Assembly: GCA_904066235.2 (NCBI GenBank)
Contig: CAJFCV020000006.1
Location: 1,860,001-1,924,000 of the forward strand
Reading direction: 5' to 3'
DNA from: Bursaphelenchus xylophilus
Lineage: Eukaryota; Nematoda; Chromadorea; Rhabditida; Aphelenchoididae
DNA: 64,000 nucleotides
Shown here: positions 34,701-45,000 of the stretch, one piece after another
Numbering within the stretch: position 1 is the stretch's first letter
Layout of the letters: each line of letters opens with the position of its first letter
Program-made: the position numbers and the translations under genes
The notes under the pieces: model-generated
The model's input: the letters and a program-made list of their open reading frames with translations, nothing else
Databases searched by the model: none
Told to the model about the DNA's origin: nothing

Positions 34701-37700
34701 GGGAAAGGTGCCGCTTTTTACGAACCTTTCCTGCTTGTTGCCAGATTATGCAGAGAAAACGTAAATTTTATTAGGGAAGAAAAACGTAAGACATCATTTT
34801 CTTTTTTTTTTGCGGGTTTAGGGGAGAAAAACGTAAATTTTGTTATGGAGAAAAAACGTGTTTGTTGCCAGCTTATGCAGAAAAAACGTAAATTCTAGGG
34901 ATGGAAAGCGTAAGGCAACATTTTCTTTTCTTTGTTTAGGTGAGAAAACGTAAAATTTATTAGGGAGAAAAAACGTAAATCAACATTTTCTTTTTTTGCA
35001 GGTTTAGGGAAGAAAAACGTAAATTTTGTTAGGGAGAAAAGACGTAAAACGACATTTGCTTTTCTTGCAGGTTCAGGGAAGAAAAACGTAAATTTGGCTA
35101 GGGAGAAAAAACGTAAAGCATCATTTTCTGATTTGTTGCAAGTTTAGGGAAGAAAAACGTAAATTTTAGGGATGGAAAACGTGCGGCAAGATTTTCTCTT
35201 TTTTTCCATTTTTATGGAAGAAAAACGTAAATTTTTTAGGGAGGAAAAACGTACTTGTTGCCAGATTATGCAGAAAAAACGTAAATTTTATTAGGGGGAA
35301 AAACGTAAGACAACATTTCCTCTTTTGTTGAACTTTTAGGTAAGTAAAACGTAAATTTTTTTAGGAAGAAAAACGTAAATCAATATTTTCTCTTTTTTTG
35401 CAAGTTTAGGGAAGAAAAACGTAAATTTTGTTAGGGAGAAAAAATGTAAAGCATCATTTTCTCGTTTTTTTCATTTTTATGGAAGAAAAACGTAAATTTT
35501 ATGGATGGAAAACGTGAGGGTGACTTTGTGGAGGATCACCGTAGATTTTTATGGGGAAAAAACGTAACCTTCTCTGAATAACAAATCGATCTACAGGGAG
35601 AAAAAAATTGTCCGTTATAGAGGGTTTTTCTTGTTTTTGAAGGTTCACCATAGCTCTCAAAAAGATTTTTTGAGATCTAAAACATGTTCGGCTACAAATA
35701 GGGATGACTATATGAGAGCTTATTGCATAGCGAAGTATTGAATTTTGACTAAAAACCGCAAATTCCCCTATTTTCAGCTCAAAAACTCGTTTGTTTTCCT
35801 CATGGCCGATCATGGAACGCGATATGGCGCCGTCACTGAAGAGCCTTTGGCCAAATACGAGGACTTCAACCCCACTCTGATGGTTACCCTACCTGAGAGC
35901 CTTCGAAAAGACGAGAAATTCCGAGAAGTTCTGCGGGAAAATGCCAAAGAATTGATTTCTCATCATGACGTTTACGCGAGTCTGCAGGACATTGTTTGGG
36001 TAAGAAAACAAACTTTTTGCTGATATCACTCTGTCGGGAAAATAATGTCAAAAAAAGAGCGACGGGTTTTTGAAATCGGAGTTTTTTTCACTTGAAAAGG
36101 GAGGTATTTTGCCATATTTTTTGATATTTCCCGGGTGCGAAATGATGCGTTTTTTGCCACTAGATGAGGTCCCACACTGTACTATGCAAGCCAAGGAGAC
36201 CTCAGAATATATGCAGTGTCGCAAAAATTAGGAAAATGTAGGTTGTGACGATTTATAGGGTGCTTACAGTGGCGGGCCTGATCCGGCAGCAAAAACCGTG
36301 CCGGGAAGTATCAAAAATGTGGCAAAATACCTCCCTCTCCAAGTGAAAAAACTCTTTTTTCAAAAGCGCTCCCGCTTTTTCCGTAAAGGAAAAGGCGCGC
36401 GCCCTTCGAAACGACGTTTTTTCACTTGGCGAGGGAGACATTTTGCCACATTTTTCGATACCTCTCGGATGCAAAATGGCGAGTTTTTGCCACTGGATCA
36501 GGTCCGTCACGGTACAAACCCGTACCGTAATTTATGGAAGCATTAGAAATTCATTGTTGTCTTACGTGTCGGGAAAATGGTAAAAGTTCCTTATTTTGGC
36601 CACAACTTATAACTTTGCGGAAACTGGTCGGAATTAGCCCAAATTTAGCGTGCACGCTCAATTCATCGTTGTCAATGCCCGAAAAGTGGATTTAGTTAGT
36701 GAGGTACCTTCTTTTTTACGTACCACCTAACCACTCATAAACGGCTGCAGCCTGTGATTTTACACTTTATACGATGAAACATGTCCGGAACTAAACTTAT
36801 TGCCTCCGTATGGAACTAAATGAGTCGTCACAGCCTTCGTAGTAACCCTTAGAACTATAGAGCTATATAGTAATTCAGTGCCAGCTATGTGGAAGCGTTT
36901 TTTCCTAACTTTAGTGTCCAAGCTTGGGCGCAGTTCGCGGAGTGCCTTTGTTGTGGCCAAAATAAGGAACTTTTTCCGGGAAAATTATGAGCATAATGCC
37001 GCTGCAGCGCTGCACCGATCGCGTCGTTGAAGTGAAAAAAATTTGATTTTCACCGCGACACAATTCATTTTCCCAGCGGCGATGCGATTTTCCTTTCAAC
37101 AGAGTGCTCATTATTTTCCCGACAAACTAATCATAAAAAAGATCGCTGATTTAAAATTAACACGCAATCTTAGTTTAAATGAGCTTCGTCTGCGACGGAG
37201 ATCTGAACCGAGATAACAAGACTAGCGAGTGCTTTGAAAAATTCGTTCCAGATTGTCGAAATTTGAGATTACTCGTCGGGTTTGGCGGATTCGAAAATCC
37301 GCCGCCGAATTCCCAAAAACGTCATCTAATTTTGAAAATATCAAAAAAATCGGGAAAATGTAGGCATTTTGAAACACTTTGACATTTCGTCGCACGCCTT
37401 GACATTTCGTCCAATCGAAATGTCACATTTCACAAAAGAAATAAAAATTATTCCTAGGAAGTTTCTCATAGTGCGACGCTCAAATTTTGATGAAATTTGC
37501 GAGAAATCTAGACTAAATTTTTCTATGCAAGATTTCTAGCTCGCGCTTTGCTGAAACGACCGAAAATTTTTGGTGGAAATTTGGCGAAAGGCCGAAATTT
37601 TTTGTAGGTTTTTGCCATGAAAAGCATCGGATTTCTACCAGAGATTGCCACGGTCAAAATTTTGGCTCCGGCTTCGGCTCTTAGCTCCCAGAGCCGGAGC

Positions 37701-39528
37701 CGAGGCCAAATTTGCAGCTCCGGCTCCGGCTCTTGGCTCCGTGCAAAATTTAGAAAGGCCTCCGGCTCCGAATCCCGGCTCCTATGCAAAATGGTTTTTA
37801 AAAAATATTTTTCCAAAAATAAAAGTTATTAGTGCCAGAAATCATACAGCCAACGTTTTTGCAGTCAAGTCACATCCTCCGCAGTGTTTTTCAAGCAATT
37901 TGGGTGAACAAGATCACGAAATTTTTACTTTTCTGACCGCTGGGAAGCCTGGCTCCGACTTTGAGCTCGGGAGCCGGAGCCGACCCCAAAATTTCCGGCT
38001 CCGGCTCTGGCTCCCGGCTCGGAGCCGGAGAAGCTCAGAGCCGGAGCCAAGAGCCGGAGCCAAGAGCCGGAGCCAAGAGCCGGAGCCAAGAGCCGGAGCC
38101 AAGAGCCGGAGCCAAGAGCCGGAGCCAAGAGCCGGCTCCGGAGCCGTGGCAATCTCTGATTTCTACTGAAAGATATTTTTTCCACAAAATTGCTGCTTAT
38201 TTTGAAACGCTCAAAAATTTTTGAAAAATAAAAATCAAAAAAAAAATTTTTTTTTTGAAAAATCAAAACCTTGAATTTCGCGATTTTCAATAATTCAAGT
38301 AATTTTTAGAGCAATGGCCAACTTTCCGACCCATCCACCGAGATCTACAGGGAAAACGTCACCCGCCAAATGATTGGCTCCTCATTTTTCCGCCCGCTTC
38401 CGCAGCCTCGCAACTGCTTCACGCTGAAGATCCCCCAGAATTACTGTATGTGTCAGAAGATCGCAAGAGTTGAGATCAACTCGGAAATGGGGATTAAGAT
38501 TGCGGAAAAGTCGATTGAAATGATCAACAACGAATTGATCGACAACAATTTTACGGACATTTGTGTGAGGCATTACTTGAATAATCAGACGGAAACTCAA
38601 CTAATTGAGTATGATAACCGAGGAATTAATGGGGAAAAGGTGGTGTTGGTGCTGTTTATGACGTACCCGGCAAATGCGAGATATGGAGCGCATGCTTTGG
38701 TAAGAACGGATTTTTTTTTGACATTTCGTCCAAGACAAAAACCAATATTATTTTTGACATTTCGTCAAAAAACAGCAAAAAAATTTTTGGGTTATTTTTG
38801 ACATTTTCGAGGAAAAAATTCACAAAAATACGATTTTCAAAAATCAATATTTTTTTGACATTTCGTCCAAATTTTCTTTAACTGTATTTACTGATTTTTT
38901 AGCCAGTTTTATAAAAAAAAATTATGATAAAAATCAATAATTTTTTTTGACACTTCGTCCAAATTTTTTAATTGTCTTTAACTGATTTTTTTAGCCAAAT
39001 TCAACAAAAAAATTATAATAAAAATCAATATTTTTTTTGACATTTCGTCCAAAAAATTATTTTTGGCTGAAATATCAGTCTGTCGGGAAAATAATGAGCA
39101 TAATGACGCCTCGAAAATCGCATCGACGCCGAGAAAATTAGTTGTCTAGCGATAAAATCAAATTGCTTTTCACTTCAGCAACGTAATCGGCACAGCGATA
39201 TTGTGCTCATTATTTTCCCGACAGACTGATATGAAAAAAAAAATGTTTTTTTTGTTAAAAAATGTCCTTCAAAAGAATCCAATAATTTTTTGACATTTCG
39301 TCCAAAATCAAAACAACATTTTTTGAGATTTTTTCCAACAAAAATGGAGAGTTTTCACATTTTTATGCATTTTTTCAGGTTCAAAACGGCAATTTCCAAA
39401 TTCAAACCGAATTTTTCAACCGAATGAACGAATATTTCTGGCAATCGCAATGCCTATCGACGCGAATATACCGAGATTACTGCTACTGTAAAGAGATGGC
39501 GAGGATGGAAGGCTATGAGGTGGCGTGA
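28753..39528 (+). CDS. DUF229 family protein (alkaline phosphatase/sulfatase-like fold), nine exons, complete
   Basis: Exons: 28753-28924, 29677-29899, 29945-30103, 31732-31928, 33231-33441, 33858-34128, 35778-35999, 38310-38699, 39379-39528. They join in frame to 664 residues. An N-terminal hydrophobic segment (FVGFVVLCTVTWLAAI) suggests a type II membrane anchor or signal. The DUF229 signatures are VHIIVMDTVS (198-207), NKVGHGS, HDD (388-390), and FVFLMADHGTRYG with DHG at 422-424. DUF229 belongs to the alkaline phosphatase superfamily, where such Asp/His residues bind metal. Its substrate in nematodes is unknown. The C-terminal part is Cys-rich (CMCQK, YCYCKEM) and probably extracellular. 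The junction after exon 6 fits best with a GCAAGT donor (GC-AG intron); a GT donor at 34168 would add 13 residues poorly matching the family. AATAAA lies at 39572-39577. Confidence 0.88.
29098..29240. mobile_element. TGTCGGGAAAATAATG-family MITE in DUF229 intron 1
   Basis: The left end AGTTTGTAGGGAAAATAATA is matched by an inverted right end, CCACATTATTTCCCCGACA. Subterminal GGATTTGTCG and CGACAAATCC are also inverted. This is the GTGGATT subfamily. Confidence 0.75.
29247..29459. mobile_element. MITE with CAAACTGAG termini (copy 2)
   Basis: It is colinear with 13591-13813. The left end is slightly eroded (CCTCAAACTGAGATAAAC) and the right end is CGTCAGTTTGACGTG. Shared interior: GGGAATTTTTGGGGCGAGAG and GAAGTGTAAAAAACCGATAG. 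Confidence 0.75.
29484..29646. mobile_element. Short element with AAAGTGC / GTCTACGCACTTT termini
   Basis: It starts AAAGTGCATGGATATT and ends GGTCTACGCACTTT, the same termini that bound the GCACNGTGC elements at 24031 and 42450. In its middle is a perfect palindrome at 29513-29549 (ACCTTTTCCCATATAT and its complement around an AT core). One decayed GCATAGTGC site is present. Confidence 0.6.
30212..30818. mobile_element. Non-autonomous element with GCACGTCAAGAAA termini (copy 2, inverted)
   Basis: It begins GCACGTCAAGAAAAAATAAA and ends GAAATTTCTTGACGTGAGC. It is the reverse complement of 20008-20640 with few differences, all small. It lies in DUF229 intron 3. Confidence 0.8.
31215..31288 (+). 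pseudogene. tRNA-like sequence with A and B boxes (glycine-like anticodon ACC)
   Basis: An A box, TGGTGTAGTGG (31221-31231), and a B box, GGTTCGATGCC (31263-31273), are spaced as in a tRNA gene. The anticodon arm can be drawn as CGGGA-CTACCAT-TCCAG with one mismatch, giving anticodon ACC. Only about five acceptor pairs form (ATTTC with GAAAT) and the T stem is imperfect. Eukaryotes do not normally use tRNA-Gly(ACC), so a pseudogene or the head of a SINE is more likely than a working tRNA. No oligo-T terminator follows immediately. Confidence 0.5.
32592..33045. mobile_element. Harbinger-like MITE in DUF229 intron 4
   Basis: Bounded by CAGAGGAAGTTCTCCAAGTG preceded by TTA and by GTAGTAATTCCCCTG followed by TTT. 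The interior is colinear with 24364-24807. The right inverted repeat is mildly eroded. Confidence 0.75.
34168..34360. mobile_element. Half of a decayed Harbinger-like MITE
   Basis: It carries the family motifs CTCTCGGTCGCAAAGATCG, GCGCGAGCTAAAATTTTTAG and GTAGTACTTCCGTTG, but lacks the other half. It starts next to the alternative GT donor of DUF229 exon 6. Confidence 0.55.
34562..34700 (-). repeat. GC-rich island with Pol III-like boxes and a perfect hairpin
   Basis: On the minus strand an A-box-like TAGCGCAGTGG is followed by a degenerate B-box-like GGATCGAGGACC about 40 bases later, a spacing seen in tRNA-derived SINEs. The far end carries a 10-bp hairpin with tetraloop at 34563-34586 (GTGAGGACCC, GTTC, GGATCCTCAC, with one G-T pair). 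It differs sharply in composition from the surrounding intron. Confidence 0.4.
34740..35565. repeat. Minisatellite of AGGGAGAAAAAACGTAAA units
   Basis: About 25 irregular units contain GAAAAACGTAAATTTTRTTA followed by AGGGAGAAAAAACGTAA. They are grouped into higher-order units of roughly 60-70 bp ending ACATTTTCTTTTTTTGCAGG. It occupies most of DUF229 intron 6. The TTTTGCAGG repeats create many potential cryptic splice acceptors. Confidence 0.85.
36062..36512. mobile_element. Composite: right half of a Tc1-like MITE, 85-bp spacer, complete Tc1-like MITE
   Basis: 36062-36179 is the right half of a CAGTGG MITE. After a spacer containing AGGAGACCTCAGAATATATG, a complete copy follows at 36267-36512 with TA on both sides. 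The whole arrangement recurs inverted at 41229-41690. Confidence 0.75.
36581..36975. mobile_element. MITE with TAAAAGTTCCTTATTTTGGC termini (copy 1)
   Basis: The element of about 395 bp starts TAAAAGTTCCTTATTTTGGC and ends GGCCAAAATAAGGAACTTTT. Copies 2 and 3 lie at 49463-49861 and 50362-50756. It sits inside or against a TGTCGGGAAAAT MITE: GTCGGGAAAATGG precedes it and CCGGGAAAATTATGAGC follows. Confidence 0.8.
36976..37127. mobile_element. TGTCGGGAAAATAATG-family MITE, uninterrupted interior
   Basis: CCGGGAAAATTATGAGCATA is the left end and TCATTATTTTCCCGACAAAC the right end. The interior (GATCGCGTCGTTGAAGTG, CACCGCGACACAATTCATTT) is the uninterrupted version of the split copy at 19910-20692. 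Confidence 0.75.
37454..37640. mobile_element. Decayed half of a Harbinger-like MITE
   Basis: It contains GTGCGACGCTCAAATTTTGA, AGCTCGCGCTTTGC and GGCGAAAGGCCGAAATTT, the left-half motifs of the family. The right half is absent and GAGCC minisatellite DNA begins shortly after. Confidence 0.55.
37660..38145. repeat. GAGCCGGAGCCAA minisatellite with mirrored GGCTCCGGCTC copies
   Basis: At 38040-38140 the 12-bp unit GAGCCGGAGCCA is repeated about eight times without interruption. At 37665-37790 and 37945-38025 related units occur in both orientations (GGCTCCGGCTCTTAGCTC and GAGCCGGAGCCGA), so the segment as a whole can fold on itself. Strongly GC-rich and Ser/Pro/Glu-coding in all frames, but inside an intron of the DUF229 gene. 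Confidence 0.9.
39079..39228. mobile_element. TGTCGGGAAAATAATG-family MITE in last DUF229 intron
   Basis: Ends are CAGTCTGTCGGGAAAATAAT and ATTATTTTCCCGACAGACTG, a near-perfect inverted repeat, flanked by ATAT-like bases on both sides (AAATAT before, ATATGA after). This is the GAGCAT/GTGCTC subfamily. Confidence 0.8.
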
Positions 39529-40141
39529 AATACGAGCTTGTTTTTGTATTTTTGATCCACATGTAGACTATAATAAATAATATTTTTTGGCTAGAAAAAA
39601 GTGTTTTACAGGGGATTTCAACGAAAATGGGCGTAAATTCAACGGAAATGGGCATAAAATGTAAGAAATTCTTTCTAAAACCTATATATGTAGGAGCTTC
39701 TGGCTCCACCTTTTAAAACTTGACATTTTTGTGCCAGTCTTGGCGTGAAACGCCCTTAATTTTGCACACACTTCGGACATAGGCCGCATATCAATTTCTG
39801 AAAATTTTAGCTCGCGCTTTGCAAGAGCATCCAACATATTCAACAATCTTAGCGGCCGAGAGAGTACTCGAAACGCGGAGAACCGTAGAGAAAATCATTT
39901 TTAGCCCATAAAATTGCCAGCTTCCTGCAGGAAAATTGATTTTTTGCGAAAACATTATCCTCTAGAAATAAATAAGGAACTTTTAATGCCAAAATTCGCA
40001 AAAAAATGTACGCATTTTTTCTAACTTTCGACCTAAAAATCTCGATTTCTTTTGCAAACTGCGAGTCTGGCATATGCTTACTAAAAATTATCTAAATTGG
40101 TGCCAAGTTTCTTCAAAATCTCAGTGTCGCACTTGAACTAT

Positions 40142-40375
40142 CAATCTGTCGGGAAAATAATGTGGATTTTCCGGTCGCACAAAATCTTCGCTAGCCGTCG
40201 CGAGGGAGATTCCGAGGCGCGACGAATCCACATTATTTTCCCGACAGACTCATGGATCCACATTATTTTCCCGACAGACTGATGAATCCATATTATTTTC
40301 CCGACAGACTGATAAATCCACATTATTTTTCCGACAGACCGGTAAATCCACATTATTTTCTCAACAGTAAATTTG
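40142..40375. repeat. TGTCGGGAAAATAATG MITE with its right end tandemly repeated
   Basis: A MITE of about 110 bp (CAATCTGTCGGGAAAATAAT to TTATTTTCCCGACAGACTC) is followed by four further copies of CCACATTATTTTCCCGACAG, spaced by [14 protein letters not shown] linkers. It is the mirror image of the left-end amplification at 19105-19645. Confidence 0.85.
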
Positions 40376-41228
40376 ATCAAAAAAAACAAAAATCCAAAAA
40401 AATAAAAAATGAAATTGTTGTAAATATATTTAATAACTACCAAAAAATAACCCCCAAAAAACAGTTATAACAAACCCAAACTCTTCTTCCTTCCTTCTCT
40501 TCCTTGAGATTCCCAAAAAAACATTCTTATTTCCAATTTTTGTAACGATTGATGGGCAAAGAAAGACGTGGGCGGGGCCTCGAGTCCGTTCCCAAAGTCG
40601 CTGGAGTGATTTCAGCGACATGCACTGTGCGGAAAAACTCAGAGTGCGAGCGACACAAAAGCCGATTGCACGGTGCAGAAAGCAACAAATTGCACCGTGC
40701 AAGGTGAACTTTTGTTTTCTCACAGTGCATGTCGTAAAAATCACTGCAGCGAGCGGAATGGACTTGTAATGTAATGAAAAAAAGGTCAGCCCGTGACTGA
40801 TTTGTTTGTGGTTTGTAAAAAAAGTGATAATTTGATGATTGATAAGTGTTCAAAATTACAAAAAAAAAACTGTTATGGATAAGGAAAAAAATTAAAATTT
40901 AAAAAATAAAAAAAAAGTTTTAATTTATTACGCAAAAAAAGAGATTTTTAGGTCAAAATTTGAAAAAATGAAAAAAATAAAAAAATATTTTTTTGCGGTT
41001 TTTGGAGTAAAAATTTTCATGGCTATTTCTACTGTGGAGAGCAATGTTTCCACAAAAAATCAGCTTTTTTCTAGCGAAACTGGCAAAGATATGGCCAAAA
41101 GTGTTTTCCTCTATAACCACTGACCACTCTCTCCTTTCGGGTACTCTCTCGGCTCTAAAGGTCGTTGAATATCTCGGCTGTGCCTACAAAACGCAAGATA
41201 AAGATTTGAGGAATTGTTATGTGACCTA

Positions 41229-41690
41229 CAGTGATTGGCCTGATCCAGTGGCAAAACACGTACCATTTTGCATCCAGGAAGATAAAAAATGTGGCAAAAT
41301 GATTCCCTCTCCAAGTGATAAAACTTTGGTTTGAAGGGCGCGCCCTTTCCCTCACAAAAAGAGCGGGTGCGCTTTTGATATCGGAAACTTTTTCGCTTGG
41401 AAATGGAAACATTTTGCCACATTTTTGACACTTTCCGGATGCAAAATAGTACGTTCTTTGCGACTGGATCAGGTCCGCCACTGTATGCACCCTATAAATC
41501 ATCACAACCTACATTTTCCTAATTTTTGCGACACTGCATAAATTCTGAGGTCTCCTTGGCTTGCATGGTACAGTGGGGGACCTCGTCTAGTGGCAAAAAA
41601 CCTACCATTTCGCATCCGGGAAATATCAAAAAACATGGCAAAATACCTCCCTTTACAAGTTAAAAAAACTCCGATTTCAAAAGCCCGCTG
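41229..41690. mobile_element. Tc1-like MITE composite, inverted copy of 36062-36512
   Basis: A complete CAGTGATTGGCCTGATCCAG element (41229-41482, TA on both sides) is followed by the 85-bp spacer (CATTTTCCTAATTTTTGCGA) and then by the left half of a second element, CAGTGGGGGACCTCGTCTAG. Order and orientation are the exact reverse of 36062-36512. Confidence 0.75.
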
Positions 41691-41994
41691 TATGTCGCAC
41701 TTGTTGTACTCCGTTTGTATATAAATAAAAAAATATAATTTTTTCAGGCGTACAGTGGGAGACAAGATTTAGTGGCCAAAAAAGCCTCCCATTACCTTAA
41801 AGAGGCATTCCCGATGCCGTAAAATACTCCTTTCTCTGACCGAAAACACCACTCTTTTAGAGAGACTCCCTTCAACAGCAGTTTTTTAATCTTTTTACTT
41901 CAAAAAATGGCAAAAATTTTACATTTTTTGCAAGATAAAGACATCATTTTTTCCTCTCTCTCAAAACCCTTCATTCTCTCCGTAAACCCTTTGT

Positions 41995-42008
41995 AGCGAC
42001 CGGTCGAA
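41995..42008 (+). promoter_or_regulatory. Likely trans-splice acceptor
   Basis: CCCTTTGTAG ends at 41996, leaving a 12-base leader before the ATG at 42009. Such a short leader behind an acceptor consensus is typical of spliced-leader addition in nematodes. Confidence 0.5.
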
Positions 42009-45000
42009 ATGAAGCCCCTGTTCCCGGACTACTTGGTAAACAACTTGCTGTCGCTGGTGGTTCGATTGTTCAACGAGAACATTAATTGCGATGGAATTTG
42101 CGGCGCCTACGTCACCTTGTTTGGTAAGTTTTCTGGTTGTTACTCATGCCCTCTCAAGATGACTTATTTGGACATCCTCTATTTTCAACCCCTGTTTTTT
42201 ATATTTTCCCTCTTTCTAGAGCAAAAAGGGATCGAAGGGAACCTCCGTTTCAGCGACTATTTCACCCCAAATCTGTCACATGGCCTGGTCTGGAATCGGA
42301 CCAAGGAAATCCCATTGAACGCGCGGAAACGCCGCTGCAGCATCTCGTTGCCGGGGTCGCGGATGCGAGTCAACTCCTATCACGACTACGGAACGTTGGA
42401 CGTCATGTTGGAAACGCTGTAAGGCTGTTTTTGTGGAAGTTTTTTCCATAAAGTGCGTAGACTTTTTTCGCACAGTGCATTTCGCATTTTTTGCACGGTG
42501 CGAGCCACTTTGAACGATTTTGCACTGTGCAATTGTCTGTCGCGCTCTCAAAATTTGTGGCGATGCAGTTGAAAAAAGCTTCCGTCGCGGCGATATCGCA
42601 CATTGCAAAATTGGGGTTTTTGCACGGTGCGGGCGATTTTCGAGTTGCACAGTGCAAAATGTCGAATGCACAGTGCAAAATGACGTTCTTGCACGGTGCA
42701 GGCCATTTTTGAGTTGCACAGTGCAAAATGTCGAATGCACGGTGCAAAATGGGGGTTTTTGCACGGTGCGGGCGATTTTCGAAGTGCACAGTGCAAAAGG
42801 TGAAATGCACAGTGCAAAATGGGTGTTTTTGCACGGTGCGGGCGATTTTCGAAGTGCACAGTGCAAAAGGTGAAATGCACAGTGCAAAATGGGTGTTTTT
42901 GCACCGTGCGGGCGATTTTCGAGCTATTTTCAAAAATGCACAGCAAAAGGTGAAATGCACAGTGCAGAATGACGTTCTTGCACGGTGCAGGCCATTTTTG
43001 AGTCGCACAGTGCAAAATGTCGAATGCACGGTGCAAAATGGGGGTTTTTGCACGGTGCGGGCGATTTTCGAGTTGCACAGTGCAAAAGGCGAAATGCACA
43101 GTGCGAAACGACGATCTTGCACTGTGCAGGCCATTTTTGAGTTGCACAGTGCAAAATGTCGAATGCACGGTGCAAAATGGGGGTTTTTGCACGGTGCGGG
43201 CGATTTTCGAAGTGCACAGTGCAAAAGGTGAAATGCACAGTGCAAAATGGGTGTTTTTGCACCATGCGGGCGATTTTCGAGCTATTTTCAAAAATGCACA
43301 GCAAAAGGTAAAACGCACAGTGCAAAATGACGTTCTTGCACGGTGCAGGCCATTTTTGAGTCGCACAGTGCAAAATGTCGAATGCACGGTGCAAAATGAG
43401 GGGTTTTTGCACGGTGAGGGAGATTTTCGAAGTGCACAGTGCAAAAGGTGAAATCCACAGTGCAAAATTAGGGTTTTTGCACAGTGCCGGCGATTTCCGA
43501 AGTGCACAGTGCTAAATGTCGAATGCACAGTGCAAAATGACGTTCTTGCAACGTGCGGGCGATTTCGTAATCCACAATGCAAAAAGCTTGGCGACGAACA
43601 GTCTACGCACTTAATGGAAAGATTAGAAATAGACATTGACATTTTCGAATTTGTAGGGGATATTGCGAAGAGGTTGCGGAACCTCAACAGATCACCTTCA
43701 AATTCCCATGGCCAATCCAGGATGACAGTCCGCCGGTGGTGATGAGCCAGGGCCATGATGTGTAAGTTTGATTTTTGACGAGATTTTGGTCGAAAAAATG
43801 GCAAACTCGCAATTTCAGACGTTGTGACGAAATGTCACAAAATTTATTGGACAGAACTTGGATGCTCTTTTTGTATTTTAGAATTGGAAAGGGTATTTTT
43901 GGACATTTTGGCAGAATTCTGAAAGTCCCAGTTCTTGGACGGAATGTCACAAAATTTATTGATTTTTTTTGTTGGCTATGACAGTTTATTTGAGGGTTTT
44001 AGTGTACTAGGACAATGATGACTGTGTCACAAGTCAGTTTTTGACCTAAATTTTGTAAAATACTGGTCAATGGTAGTTTTCGACGGAATGTCACAAAATT
44101 TATTGGGTACCATTTTGTAGGTTAAAACGGCAATTTATTTATTTTGGCGGGCGCTTTCGTCGGAATTGACTAACTTAGGCTTTTTTAATCTTTGGACAAA
44201 ATGTCACGAAATTGATTGGATTTTTTATGGTGACTATTGCACAGAAATTATTGATTTTTTTATTGGCAACCCAAGTGAAATGTGTTTTCTCGTATCTGTG
44301 TTTGTATTTTAGAATGGAGCGGGACCGGATCGCATTCGATGGGAATCAGTTGTTGATGACATTTCCGCGCTCCAAATCCATAAAATACGGAAATTCGCCG
44401 TCAGAGGATACGACGGCTTGGGGAAAGGCGTTTTTCAGAAGCAATATCGTATTACTCGATCAATGCAGTCAACGGATGTATTACAAATTCCCAATTGTGA
44501 GTTTTTTTTACTATTTTTACTGTTTTATTTTTTTTTTTTTTTTGATTTGTAAAAAATATTATTTTAGGACTATATCAACGTCTACGAGATGAAAAATCAA
44601 ATGATTTCCGATACAAGTCGACTCGAAATGTGTTTCAAGTCGTCAAATGGATACATGTACAGCCAGGTTTTCGATTTGGTAAGGAGTTTTTGAATTGACA
44701 AAAAAAAATTTTAGTTGAGACCAAAGTTATTAGGTTGTCCCACAAATAATGTCGTTTTCGAGAGGGGCAGTTTCCGAAGTCTATAAAAAAGGTAAACGGC
44801 AATAAAACTTCGCAATATTGCATCGTTTTGTAGTCGAGAACTCAAGCTTTCGTTCGATATATCATTTGTCAAATTTGGATCAAATTAAAGTATTTTAGCC
44901 CTAATCTAAAATTATGAAAAAAAAGTCGATTCGTGTCGCCACGTTGTACCTGCAAAAATAGGGTATGAAAGTTACAGGAGTTACACAAAATATCAACGGC

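Larger units (their letters stand above)
39529..42008. other. Intergenic region, mostly repeat-derived
   Basis: It holds, in order, a decayed Harbinger-like MITE (39745-40135), a TGTCGGGAAAATAATG cluster (40142-40375), a few GCACNGTGC sites (40620-40730), a partial Harbinger-like element (about 41005-41225) and the Tc1-like composite (41229-41690). The last 300 bp before 42009 look unique and probably contain the promoter of the next gene. No further gene was found. Confidence 0.6.

Noticed and set aside
37645..38290. Ser/Gly/Pro/Glu-rich frame of 174 codons
   Set aside because: It is the GAGCCGGAGCCA satellite, open in several frames on both strands and located inside a DUF229 intron.
42403..43804. 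Open frames of up to about 418 codons on both strands, Cys- and Phe-rich
   Set aside because: They coincide with the GCACNGTGC array, exist on both strands at once and repeat the same short motifs (CTVHSTFCTV type). They arise because the repeat unit has no stop codons.
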